18,212 nt of DNA from Phycisphaeraceae bacterium (GCA_029260695.1 JAJDCT010000120.1:1-18212), one strand, 5' to 3'; counted from the first letter of the stretch, positions 7,016 through 14,344 are shown. Numbers and translations: made by a program. The notes: generated from the sequence alone by a model not told the origin.

Positions 7016-7036
7016 CCTCAGCCGCACCCAACCCGA

Positions 7037-8245
7037 TCACCGGGCCGTCCCCTTGACCAACGAATCGTCCGCCACAAGCGTGATCGCGACCGATGCCTCG
7101 TCACGGGTGCCTGCGTTTTCGTCGTAGACACGGATCTTCAGGTGGTACTGACCCATCCGCAACTCCGCCGGGAGCGTCACCAACTGCACCACGAAAAAGT
7201 CTCGCCGCTTGTTGTGCGATACATCCGTGATCTGCACCGGCTCGTGGCTCCAGACCTCAAACCCGTTGGATTCATACAGCTCCAACTCCTGCCGCAGACG
7301 CACCTCGTACCCGTCGCCACGGTCTTGCTTCATTGGCTTGAAGTGGTCCAACTCGACATAGACAATCAGCTTCTGCTGACGCCCCGCCACAAATGTATGG
7401 TCCGGGAAAGTGTCGTAAACACCGTAGCCCATCACCTTCTCGCAGAGCTCGATCGTGCGGATCGAAACAGGCTGGCTGCCGTACAACTCGTCCAGGCGAT
7501 GTGCGACGGCTTCCCGATCGACCTCCCCGCCGCCCGCAAGCAACTCACCGCGTAGTGTGGTGACGGCCCTGTGATAGCGTTGGACCAGTTCCTGATCCTC
7601 CGGCGACAGCGACGCGAGCATCGACCAGTCCAACTCGCCGTGTGGCCCGACCGCTGCAAGGGTCGCTGCTGTGACCGCCTTGGATAGGTTCGAATCCCCT
7701 CCACCACGGACCGCCTGGAGATACTGCTCATAGACCTGCGCCTGGGTCAGTTGCTCGCCGACATTCGACGGATTGGCCCGTGCCGATGCCCCTGGGGTCT
7801 GCGACGTCAGCGCGTGGGGGGGCGCCTGGATATCCGCCGTAGTGAGCCCCGCTTCGATCACACCGCTGGAAGATGCCGTCGCCGTTGGCTTTGTGTGTTC
7901 GGCGTGGGCGACCGGGGTAGCCGGAACCGCTTGGACGCCTACAAGAGGCTGCCCACCCGTGCCTGGCCCTGCGCCCAAATCCCGCCAGAGGATCTCCTGT
8001 GGCGGCCCGGTTTGGGCTGCACCCCCAACCGCCGCGACACGCTGAGCGTGTGCCTGCGCCTGGGATGCGAGGTCTACATCAGGCTCCGCCGAAGCCATAT
8101 CCGCTTGGGATTCGGGGGCCGCCTGTGATCCGGGGGCTGGGGAGGATTCCATCAGGCCTATCGGCAGCCCAAGCTCCTGGCAACCGCTGACCAGACCCAA
8201 TACCAAGGTGCCAAAACACCACCATTGAAATGACGCGCGTCGCAT
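7037..8245 (-). CDS. Orphan lipoprotein with low-complexity N-terminal half and a conserved-looking beta-rich C-terminal domain
   Basis: I do not recognise a named family. The 402-aa protein begins MRRA, then a hydrophobic stretch ending in the lipobox LVSGC, so Cys22 should be lipid-modified and the mature protein anchored in the inner or outer membrane, facing the periplasm. Residues about 30-170 are Ala/Gln/Pro/Ser/Thr-rich and likely disordered. Residues about 170-260 are helical (QVYEQYLQAV, SPEDQELVQRYHRAV). Residues about 275-395 alternate like a beta sandwich (YDTFPDHTFVAG, KLIVYVELDHF, YHLKIRVYDENAG). A strong AGGAGG lies 4 nt before the ATG, unlike its neighbours. It sits 110 nt after holA and 55 nt before pyrR, so operon membership is unclear. 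Confidence 0.85.
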   Translation of the reverse strand: MRRASFQWWCFGTLVLGLVSGCQELGLPIGLMESSPAPGSQAAPESQADMASAEPDVDLASQAQAHAQRVAAVGGAAQTGPPQEILWRDLGAGPGTGGQPLVGVQAVPATPVAHAEHTKPTATASSSGVIEAGLTTADIQAPPHALTSQTPGASARANPSNVGEQLTQAQVYEQYLQAVRGGGDSNLSKAVTAATLAAVGPHGELDWSMLASLSPEDQELVQRYHRAVTTLRGELLAGGGEVDREAVAHRLDELYGSQPVSIRTIELCEKVMGYGVYDTFPDHTFVAGRQQKLIVYVELDHFKPMKQDRGDGYEVRLRQELELYESNGFEVWSHEPVQITDVSHNKRRDFFVVQLVTLPAELRMGQYHLKIRVYDENAGTRDEASVAITLVADDSLVKGTAR

Positions 8246-8283
8246 CGTGCCTCCTGCATGCTAGGCCGTGGAATACAGCCAAC

Positions 8284-8299
8284 GGTTCATCCATGAACC
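8284..8299. promoter_or_regulatory. Inverted repeat upstream of the lipoprotein gene
   Basis: GGTTCAT (8284-8290) and ATGAACC (8293-8299) form a 7-bp inverted repeat with a 2-nt centre, 38 nt before the lipoprotein ATG. The tight centre suits a DNA-binding dimer better than an RNA hairpin. I could not find convincing -35/-10 boxes around it. Confidence 0.3.
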
Positions 8300-8355
8300 T
8301 TACCGCGTAACCCTGCCCCCGGATTCTTCTCCCAGTAATCCGCTCGATACCCGAC

Positions 8356-9375
8356 TTACTTTACATTATCGGCCAGCCGGACGCAGAAGCATTCGAGATT
8401 CCGCGTTAGGTTCCCAAACCCCGACTTCGCCCGCCGGTCCGCCTCCAGGACATCGTCAAACGCCGCCGCCAACGACTTGGGGTCCAACCGGCGCAGCACA
8501 CCCATAAATAACTGCTGCCGCGGCCCCCACAGCTTCATCGCCCGGGCGATCTCACCCTCGGGCACCCCCGCCCCCTTCATCAGGGCAGCCGTATTGAGCT
8601 TGCGCACCAGGTCGGCCACGAAATACATCACCAGCACCTCGGCGTGCCCCGCCAGAGCCAGCAGCTCTCGCACCTTCCCGATCACCGGCCCAGCCGACCG
8701 CGAACCCAGCCCCTCCAACACCGCCTCCTGCACCTCCCACGCCTTCTCATCGCTGCTCTTGCCCACCACCTGCTCGATCAGCCCCCGCTCGATCGCCTCA
8801 CCTTTCCCGACCATCAACGCCAGCTTCGCCAACTCGCTGTCCAGTGTCATCAGCTCCGGCCCAAGCCGATCCACCAGCAGCCCCGCCGCCGCAGGCTCGA
8901 TCGCGCAGCCGTGCTCCGCGGGACAACGCTTGACCACCCAACCCTTCGCCTGCACCGGCTTCAAAGGCTCACACTTAATCACCGCACCCACCTTGGCGAT
9001 CAGCTTGTCCAGGTTCCCCTTGTTCCAGGTGTCGCTGCGCAACACCAGCGTCGCGTGGTCCACCGGGGCCTTGGCGTACCGCTCCATCGCCTCGCGGTGC
9101 AATTTTACATACTGGTCCGCGTTGTCGACCACAACGATCTTGTGGTGCTGCATCAGCGCGTAGCTGCGCAGCTCGTCCAGTACATCCGCCACGCCCGCGG
9201 TCTTCCCATCAAAGCTGAATGTCTCGGTCTCCCCGTGCGCAGCATCCAACGCCTTGCGCAGGTCGTCCAGGTGCCGGCCCTTAAGCCACTGCTCCGGCCC
9301 ATACAACACACACACCCGCGTCTCCACGCCGAGTGCTGCCTTGCTCTTGCCGGATGCTTTGGTCGTTCGAGCCAT
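8356..9375 (-). CDS. holA: DNA polymerase III delta subunit
   Basis: The delta subunit opens the beta sliding clamp within the clamp-loader complex. The 339-aa protein has the expected three-part layout. It opens with VCVLYGPEQWLKG, a degenerate P-loop region as usual for delta. Then come LRSYALMQHHKIVVVDNAD, an ERYAKAP region, the helical middle (LTLDSELAKLAL, with ERGLIEQVVGKS) and a C-terminal collar (SRSAGPVIGKVRELLALAGH, then LTRNLECF). Two ATGs compete: 9385-9387 and 9373-9375. I chose the second because the first lies inside a TATGAT -10 box, so a transcript from that promoter cannot include it. The gene follows the anti-sigma gene by 41 nt. The assignment rests on overall pattern, as delta is poorly conserved. 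Confidence 0.85.
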   Translation of the reverse strand: MARTTKASGKSKAALGVETRVCVLYGPEQWLKGRHLDDLRKALDAAHGETETFSFDGKTAGVADVLDELRSYALMQHHKIVVVDNADQYVKLHREAMERYAKAPVDHATLVLRSDTWNKGNLDKLIAKVGAVIKCEPLKPVQAKGWVVKRCPAEHGCAIEPAAAGLLVDRLGPELMTLDSELAKLALMVGKGEAIERGLIEQVVGKSSDEKAWEVQEAVLEGLGSRSAGPVIGKVRELLALAGHAEVLVMYFVADLVRKLNTAALMKGAGVPEGEIARAMKLWGPRQQLFMGVLRRLDPKSLAAAFDDVLEADRRAKSGFGNLTRNLECFCVRLADNVK

Positions 9376-9382
9376 GAACCGG

Positions 9383-9391
9383 ATCATACCA
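9383..9391 (-). promoter_or_regulatory. Extended -10 box 7 nt before holA
   Basis: Minus-strand TGG-TATGAT (hexamer 9383-9388, TG at 9390-9391) precedes the ATG at 9373-9375 by 7 nt. No clear -35 is visible. The box itself contains the alternative upstream ATG, which decides the start choice for holA. Confidence 0.45.
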
Positions 9392-9416
9392 TGAACGACC
9401 AGAGCACTTCACCTGC

Positions 9417-10589
9417 TTACTCCAGCCAGTAGGACATGCCAAGTACCTGAATCCGATTGATGGGCCAGTCGATTTCCTGCTCAGCCACTAGGTGATCGTT
9501 GAAGAATACTTGCAATGTCTCGCCGCGGTGTTCGCTGGTGAGTGCGTGCAGCTTGTCCCAATCTTTCACCTCTCTGCGGTCGCCGCTGCCATCAAAATCC
9601 TGCTCCGTCAGTAATACGGTGCCGTCCTCTAGGCCTACACGGATGCGCAAAGGTTGCTCAAGTTCTCCGTCAGGTGTGAGTTGTATTTGCCAATTTTCGG
9701 TGCGATCCCAGAGAACCGTTTCGGGCGGCAGGTCGAACACGCTGTCGTCGATCGGCTCATCACGTACGTAATCTTCAAACGTCACATTGGTTTCCCATGG
9801 TCCCTTCTCGCCTGTGTTCCACAAGTGAAACTGCCACTTGACAGGCAAGGAATACTCGGCATCGACCCAGACTTGTACCTCCGCTTCACCCTTGGCGTCC
9901 TTTGTGCTTCCGATCATCTGATCCGCCGGCAAGCTGTATATCAGCGTGCGCCGGCCATCAATCATTTCCTTACCTTTCAGAGTCGCGTTATCGGCTACGA
10001 GCATCTGTTTAATGAAGGGATCTAAATCTGAGAAGGTAGCTGGCTTGGTCGGCTTTTTTGGCGGATAGGTATACAAACGGATCCCATTCAGCGTTTGTAT
10101 TGAATTATTAATGTGAATCTCATATCTGCCTGGACGCGTGAAGGTAATCATGTCCGGTGTCCGATCCTCGTCGCCTCCAGTGGAACGGTGGTAAGCATCA
10201 AGCCGTGATCCCATGCCGGTTTTGATTCGGACCGATGACCAGCTGTTGAGAACTTTCCGCTGCTCATTGTCCGGACCCACCACCATCTTCTGTGTCATCC
10301 GGAACGAGACGGTCTTCGTGGGTTTCGCGAGGTTGGCCTGCATCTGCTCCCAGGCGTGAGCCGGCTGAGCCTGCATCGACATCAATCCCCAGACCAGCGC
10401 GATCGTCAGGCTTGCCGCCACCGCCCCACCAATCGCGACCGGAAAACGCCAGCGACGCGCCACCGGTTTGAATGTGTCGATCCGTTCCAGCAGACGTCTG
10501 TCAGCTTCAGGGGGTACATCGCCACGCAACGTCTTGCCAAGCAGTGCGTCCACGGGATGTTCGTTGTTGGATTGGTTATCGCGGTTCAT
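9417..10589 (-). CDS. Putative anti-sigma factor: short cytoplasmic head, one membrane helix, LolA-like periplasmic domain
   Basis: The gene overlaps the ECF sigma gene by 14 nt (10576-10589) and has a GAGGTG Shine-Dalgarno sequence inside the sigma coding end, so the two are co-made. The 390-aa product has a short charged cytoplasmic region (1-48), one membrane helix at about 49-72, and a periplasmic part. Residues about 80-290 (HAWEQMQANL, then PGRYEIHIN, DGRRTLIYSL, VWVDAEYSLPVKW) resemble the LolA/RseB-like lipoprotein-carrier fold found in envelope-stress sensors. A C-terminal extension of about 100 aa has no assignment. It lacks the HxxxCxxC zinc motif of ZAS anti-sigma proteins. The role is inferred from position and topology. 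The ligand is unknown. Confidence 0.7.
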   Translation of the reverse strand: MNRDNQSNNEHPVDALLGKTLRGDVPPEADRRLLERIDTFKPVARRWRFPVAIGGAVAASLTIALVWGLMSMQAQPAHAWEQMQANLAKPTKTVSFRMTQKMVVGPDNEQRKVLNSWSSVRIKTGMGSRLDAYHRSTGGDEDRTPDMITFTRPGRYEIHINNSIQTLNGIRLYTYPPKKPTKPATFSDLDPFIKQMLVADNATLKGKEMIDGRRTLIYSLPADQMIGSTKDAKGEAEVQVWVDAEYSLPVKWQFHLWNTGEKGPWETNVTFEDYVRDEPIDDSVFDLPPETVLWDRTENWQIQLTPDGELEQPLRIRVGLEDGTVLLTEQDFDGSGDRREVKDWDKLHALTSEHRGETLQVFFNDHLVAEQEIDWPINRIQVLGMSYWLE

Positions 10590-11100
10590 AACACACCTCG
10601 TTAGGGATCAGGGAGGCGAGGTATCGTCTTAATCGCTCCCGTGCACGCCGTACATGAGCGCGTGCGGTTGAAGCGGTGCATCCCAGGGCAGCGGCGACAT
10701 CGTCATAGGACATCTGCTCGATCACCCGCAGGTAGATCGCTTCGGCTTGCTGCCCGGGCAGTTTTGCGATCTCGATCAGCACCCGCTGGCGTGCTTCCTC
10801 GACAATCATGTTGTCCAACGGCGAATTCTCATTGCCAGCCACCGCGGCAGGCATCGGTTCGGCGCGCAATCGAATGTGCCGGCGTAAACGGTCCATCGCG
10901 GCCTGAAAACACATCCGCACGATCAACGCTGGCGGATTGGGGTGGGCCAGCACCACCCAACGCTTCTTCCAGATACGCAGCAGCGCATCCTGCAAAGCGT
11001 CCTCGGCCTGATCAGTGTCCCGAAGCACCCGCCAGACCACGACCACCATCTGTCGCCGGGTGAGCCGTAGGTAGTGATCCAAGTCGACAGATTCAGTCAT
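10576..11100 (-). CDS. ECF-type RNA polymerase sigma factor
   Basis: The 174-aa protein has the two conserved regions of ECF sigma-70 factors and nothing else. Region 2 holds RDTDQAEDALQDALLRIWKK (27-46), which binds core polymerase and the -10 element. Region 4 holds LPGQQAEAIYLRVIEQMSYD (114-133), then a helix-turn-helix AALGCTASTARAHVRRARERL that reads the -35. Start: ATG at 11098-11100, with GGAGG 4 nt upstream. It heads a pair with the downstream membrane anti-sigma candidate, the usual arrangement for signal-released ECF factors. A 7-bp inverted repeat lies in its upstream region. The target regulon cannot be read here; members of this kind are numerous in Planctomycetota. Confidence 0.92.
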   Translation of the reverse strand: MTESVDLDHYLRLTRRQMVVVVWRVLRDTDQAEDALQDALLRIWKKRWVVLAHPNPPALIVRMCFQAAMDRLRRHIRLRAEPMPAAVAGNENSPLDNMIVEEARQRVLIEIAKLPGQQAEAIYLRVIEQMSYDDVAAALGCTASTARAHVRRARERLRRYLASLIPNEVCYEPR

Positions 11101-11131
11101 GGGGCCTCCACAACCACATTAACGATCTCGG

Positions 11132-11162
11132 CAACGGTGGTGTGTACAGTAATTGACCGTTG
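11132..11162. promoter_or_regulatory. Inverted repeat in the ECF sigma upstream region
   Basis: CAACGGT (11132-11138) and ACCGTTG (11156-11162) are perfect 7-bp inverted repeats separated by 17 nt, with the palindrome TGTACA in the spacer. The element lies 32-62 nt before the sigma ATG, where a promoter or operator is expected. The two half-sites are 24 bp apart centre to centre, roughly two or more helical turns. I see no convincing housekeeping promoter overlapping it. The rest of the 216-nt gap 11101-11316 shows only the hairpin listed separately. Confidence 0.4.
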
Positions 11163-11247
11163 AAGGTGAAATTCAGCCCTCTGATCCCCGAAAATCATCC
11201 TGCAGTTGGGCAATAAGGGTTTGATGTGTTTCTGGTCGCTGGATTGT

Positions 11248-11263
11248 CTGCCCTCGGGGGCAG
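11248..11263 (-). terminator. Hairpin after mgtE, possible weak terminator
   Basis: CTGCCC (11248-11253), 4-nt loop, GGGCAG (11258-11263), a perfect 6-bp stem 53 nt past the mgtE stop. There is no T-run after it on the minus strand, so it is at best a weak or Rho-assisted end for the surE-mgtE transcript. Confidence 0.3.
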
Positions 11264-11316
11264 TAAGCAGCCAAGACCCGGCTCCTGCTCACTTCACCCC
11301 CACCCACCACGCCCCT

Positions 11317-12684
11317 CTACAACAGCAGCGTCGCAAACAGCAGCACGATCAGGAAACTAAAGACGTCCACAACCGTCGTCACCACCGGCCCGGACGCCAT
11401 CGCCGGGTCCAAACCGACTGACCGCAGCACCAGAGGCACCGTCCCCCCCACTGTTTTGGCGATCAGGATCACGATCGGGACCGCCCCGCCGACCACCAGG
11501 CCCAGGTACAAGTCCTGCTGCCAGACCCAGATGATCACCAGCAGCAACGCCCCAAGCACCGCACCCGCGACCAGCGATAGCGCCGCCTCTTTGATGAAGA
11601 CCCGCAGGAAGTCACCGGGCATGATCAGCCCCAGCGACACCTCCCGCAGCGACACACCCACCGCCTGGTTCCCACCGCTGCCGCAGAGCCCCGCGACCAC
11701 CGGCAAAAACATCGCCAACTCCGGGCGCCTGGCAATCATGCTTAGGAATATATGGATCACGCTCGCGGAGATCAGCAGCAGCACCATGATCGGAAGCAGG
11801 AACACCAACCGCCTCAAAAGCCGCGGGACCATCGGCATCGACCGAAACTCTTCACCGGCAACGATACCCGCAACCATCAAGAGGTCTTCGTTAGCCGAAT
11901 CGCTTAACGCCTCCTGAACCGCCGCACGCTGCACCACCCCGACAAGCCGTTCATCGGCATCCACCACAGGGACCGCCGAGAAGTCCACACGGTCGAACAG
12001 GCCTTCCATGTCTTCCAACGCCGTATCCACCGCCACACTCCGGGGCTTATTGATCGCCAGGTCCGCCAGCTTACGCCCCGCCGGGGCCATCACCAGGCTC
12101 CGCATCCGGACCACGCCGACAAACTTCCCCGCCGCGTCGATCAGGTAGGTGTACCGCACCTCGAATTCGTTGTACTCATCCGCATTCGCACGCAGGTCGG
12201 CGATCACCGCGTCCACATCCTGGCCTTCCCGGTAAGCCAGGTACTCGGTAATCATCAGCCCACCGGCGGTGTCCTCCTCGTATTGCAGACGGTGCCGGGC
12301 GTCCGCCGCCTCTTCCGGGTCCATCTCTTCGAGGATCGCCTCGGCATCATCGTCAGCCAGCTCCGCGAGCACGTCCGTCTGCTCGTCTGAGTCCATCTCA
12401 TCCACGATCGCCGCCGCTTCGCTGGGCTCGAGCTGCTCGATCATGTCGGCCGCATGCTCGTCGACGAAGTGCTCCATCAGGTCGGCGGCGAGGTCGGAGT
12501 GCTCCGCCGACAACAGCGACAGCATCCGCGTACGGAGCTCATCATCCAGGTGACTGATCGTGTAGGTCGTGTCCTCAGGCGGTAGCAGGTGCAGGAAAGC
12601 CGCCAGGTGCTCGGCGTTACCCGAGTCGATCACCTGCGATAGCTGCTGCGTCGCGTCCATATCGATCTGAGGGTCGAAAGTCAT
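11317..12684 (-). CDS. mgtE: Magnesium transporter MgtE
   Basis: MgtE is a dimeric Mg2+ channel in the inner membrane, gated by cytosolic Mg2+. The 455-aa protein has the complete domain order. The acidic helical N domain (about 10-125, repeated LADDDAEAILEEMDPEE-type turns) is followed by two CBS domains (about 130-250). Five membrane helices (about 285-455) come last. Pore-domain signatures are present: GSGGNQAVG and PAMASGPVVTTVVDV, with the conserved Asp. I use the ATG at 12682-12684, preceded by GGAG at about 9 nt, instead of an in-frame TTG two codons earlier. It follows surE after 47 nt with an intercistronic hairpin between. I see no Mg2+ riboswitch; there is no room for one. Confidence 0.95.
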   Translation of the reverse strand: MTFDPQIDMDATQQLSQVIDSGNAEHLAAFLHLLPPEDTTYTISHLDDELRTRMLSLLSAEHSDLAADLMEHFVDEHAADMIEQLEPSEAAAIVDEMDSDEQTDVLAELADDDAEAILEEMDPEEAADARHRLQYEEDTAGGLMITEYLAYREGQDVDAVIADLRANADEYNEFEVRYTYLIDAAGKFVGVVRMRSLVMAPAGRKLADLAINKPRSVAVDTALEDMEGLFDRVDFSAVPVVDADERLVGVVQRAAVQEALSDSANEDLLMVAGIVAGEEFRSMPMVPRLLRRLVFLLPIMVLLLISASVIHIFLSMIARRPELAMFLPVVAGLCGSGGNQAVGVSLREVSLGLIMPGDFLRVFIKEAALSLVAGAVLGALLLVIIWVWQQDLYLGLVVGGAVPIVILIAKTVGGTVPLVLRSVGLDPAMASGPVVTTVVDVFSFLIVLLFATLLL

Positions 12685-12703
12685 CCGCAATCTCCGTCAC
12701 CCA

Positions 12704-12725
12704 TGGGCCGGCTAAATCCGGCCCA
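12704..12725 (-). other. Intercistronic hairpin between surE and mgtE
   Basis: TGGGCCGG (12704-12711), 6-nt loop, CCGGCCCA (12718-12725): an 8-bp perfect GC-rich stem beginning 6 nt after the surE stop. No T-tract follows, so it is unlikely to terminate efficiently. It could stabilise the upstream message or partly uncouple expression of the two genes. Confidence 0.5.
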
Positions 12726-12731
12726 CAGAAA

Positions 12732-13535
12732 TCATCCGATGTGCTCACACCAACGCGGCAACTGAACCGGGTCCGTCACGTCGTGCTGCAGCGGTGTCAG
12801 CGTAATATAACCATCAAACAACGCCGCCACGTCCGTCCCCGGCTCACGGTTGCGGAACGTCATCTCGTTGCAGCACTCGTAATGGAAAGAACCGTCTCCC
12901 GCTGGGGTGATCTCGTATTTGTCTACCATCGAGCTGGTCGAGATCGGTGCTGCCTTCATCCCCTTGGGCTCGGCACCGCCGTCGAGCACAGGGATATTTA
13001 TATTCATGACCGTGTGCGGTGTCATCGGCCCATCCAGTACACGCCGGATGGCCTCACCCGCGTACCGCGCGGATGCCTCCCACCGGATCGCGTTCCAATC
13101 ATCCACGTGCTGACTCACCGCGATCGCGGGGAGCCCCATAAACGCCGCCTCACGGGCCGCACCCACCGTCCCGGAGTAGATCACATTCACCCCGACATTC
13201 GCCCCGGCGTTGATCCCGCTGATGACCAGGTCGATGGGCTGGGGCACCAGGTTCGCAATCGCCAGCTTCACACAGTCCGCCGGCCTCGCCCCCACGCTCG
13301 TCCCGGTAAAGCCCGTGAACTCCTCGCCATCACGAGGATCAGCACCGGGGAGAATCTGGGGGCTTGTGTAGCTGGCGACACGGATCGGCCGGTGAAAGGT
13401 CACCGCATGGCTCGTCGCCGACTGCACCTTCTGCGGCGCAACCACATGCACCTCTCCCAGGTCAGCGATCGCCTTGTACAGCACGTGCAACCCCGGGGCT
13501 TCGATCCCATCGTCATTTGTCAGCAATATTCGCAT
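12732..13535 (-). CDS. surE: 5'/3'-nucleotidase SurE
   Basis: SurE is a metal-dependent phosphatase acting on nucleoside 5'- and 3'-monophosphates, linked to stationary-phase survival. The 267-aa protein begins MRILLTNDDGIEAPGL with the metal-binding NDDG at 7-10. APQKVQSATSHAVTFHRP (about 34-51) supplies the metal-site Ser region. SGINAGANVGVNVIYSGTVGA (about 103-123) with AREA after it is the family signature carrying the metal-site Asn. Length and order are normal. The ATG at 13533-13535 has no Shine-Dalgarno sequence; a TACAAT box is 7 nt upstream. It is the first gene after the ribosomal-cluster terminator and is followed by mgtE. Confidence 0.96.
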   Translation of the reverse strand: MRILLTNDDGIEAPGLHVLYKAIADLGEVHVVAPQKVQSATSHAVTFHRPIRVASYTSPQILPGADPRDGEEFTGFTGTSVGARPADCVKLAIANLVPQPIDLVISGINAGANVGVNVIYSGTVGAAREAAFMGLPAIAVSQHVDDWNAIRWEASARYAGEAIRRVLDGPMTPHTVMNINIPVLDGGAEPKGMKAAPISTSSMVDKYEITPAGDGSFHYECCNEMTFRNREPGTDVAALFDGYITLTPLQHDVTDPVQLPRWCEHIG

Positions 13536-13542
13536 GAGTCCG

Positions 13543-13548
13543 ATTGTA
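13543..13548 (-). promoter_or_regulatory. -10 box 7 nt before surE
   Basis: Minus-strand TACAAT (13543-13548) is followed by 7 nt and the surE ATG. There is no TG extension and no good -35. It lies just beyond the rplQ terminator, where a new promoter is needed, which raises its credibility. Confidence 0.4.
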
Positions 13549-13600
13549 CCGGCCCCCGACCGACCGCGTGTGATGATTCACGAACACCCGCCCGGTGTGC

Positions 13601-13630
13601 AAAAAAAAGCCGACCCATCACGGGGTCGGC
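13601..13630 (-). terminator. Rho-independent terminator of the map-rplQ ribosomal operon
   Basis: On the minus strand GCCGACCC pairs with GGGTCGGC across a 6-nt loop (8 bp, 13609-13630), followed directly by a run of eight T (complement of A at 13601-13608). This is a textbook intrinsic terminator about 40 nt past the rplQ stop, and the only strong one in the window. Confidence 0.95.
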
Positions 13631-13670
13631 CTTCACAAAAGTATTGATTACTGCCAGCCGCGAAGACCGG

Positions 13671-14312
13671 TCAGTCCTTCTTCTCGTCCTCGGTCGCTTC
13701 GACTTCGGCCTTAGGAGCGGCTTCAGCCTCTTCAACCGGTGCAGCCTCCTCGGCAGGGGCCTCTGGCTCGGCAACCGCAGTGGTCGCCCCTTCCTTACGC
13801 AGCGCCGCGGCACGCTCCATACGCTTGTTGGCCTTGTCACGACGACGCGAGTACTGCCCTGAAACTTGGGGCCCCGACTCGTCATCCCCGCCGACCAGTT
13901 GCAGCACGCACAACGACGAACCATCGCCGATACGGTGCTTGGTCAGCTTGATGATCCGGGTGTACCCGCCGGTGCGGTCCGCAAACTTCGGAGCGATCTC
14001 GTCGAACAGGACCTTGACAACCTTCGGCCCGCCGGTGATTTCGCCGTACTTGTTGCGCTGGATCGCGGGGTCGTCCTCGCTCTTGATCATGATCCGGTCG
14101 CCGATCATCTTGAGGACCCGGCGCCGGCTGGCGAGGTCGCCCTGCTTCGCGGCGCTGATCAGCTTCTCGACGAATGGCTTGACGCTCTTGGCCTTGGGCA
14201 CGGTCGTGGTGATCTGCCCGTGGGTGAACAGGGACACAGCCATGTTCCTCCACATCGCCTGGCGGTGATTGGTCTTCCGCCCCAGCTTGAATCCGCGGAC
14301 TCGGTGTCTCAT
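13671..14312 (-). CDS. rplQ: 50S ribosomal protein L17 with internal insertion and acidic C-terminal tail
   Basis: L17 binds 23S rRNA near the tunnel exit. The core is clear: MRHRVRGFKLGRKTNHRQAM at the start, LFTHGQITTTVPKAK (about 28-42), then ADRTGGYTRIIKL and LQLVGG. The product is 213 aa against roughly 115-130 in most bacteria. The excess comes from an insertion near residues 78-95 (EDDPAIQRNKYGEITGG) and a tail from about 140. The tail begins basic (YSRRRDKANKRM) and ends in an Ala/Glu/Pro-rich acidic stretch of about 40 residues. AAAGGAG lies 7-8 nt before the ATG, the best Shine-Dalgarno sequence in the window. It is the last gene before the terminator. Confidence 0.96.
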   Translation of the reverse strand: MRHRVRGFKLGRKTNHRQAMWRNMAVSLFTHGQITTTVPKAKSVKPFVEKLISAAKQGDLASRRRVLKMIGDRIMIKSEDDPAIQRNKYGEITGGPKVVKVLFDEIAPKFADRTGGYTRIIKLTKHRIGDGSSLCVLQLVGGDDESGPQVSGQYSRRRDKANKRMERAAALRKEGATTAVAEPEAPAEEAAPVEEAEAAPKAEVEATEDEKKD

Positions 14313-14344
14313 CGTTAAACTCCTTTATCTTGACCGCAAGACGG

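Noticed and set aside
11132..11162. Possible plus-strand promoter (TTGACC near 11153)
   Set aside because: No -10 hexamer occurs at 15-19 nt and no plus-strand gene follows.
12685..12731. Mg2+ riboswitch (M-box) ahead of mgtE
   Set aside because: Only 47 nt separate surE and mgtE, and they hold just one simple hairpin; an M-box is far longer.
12741..13862. 373-aa plus-strand frame opposite surE and the end of rplQ
   Set aside because: It spans two real genes and the strong terminator and has Arg/His-rich shadow composition.
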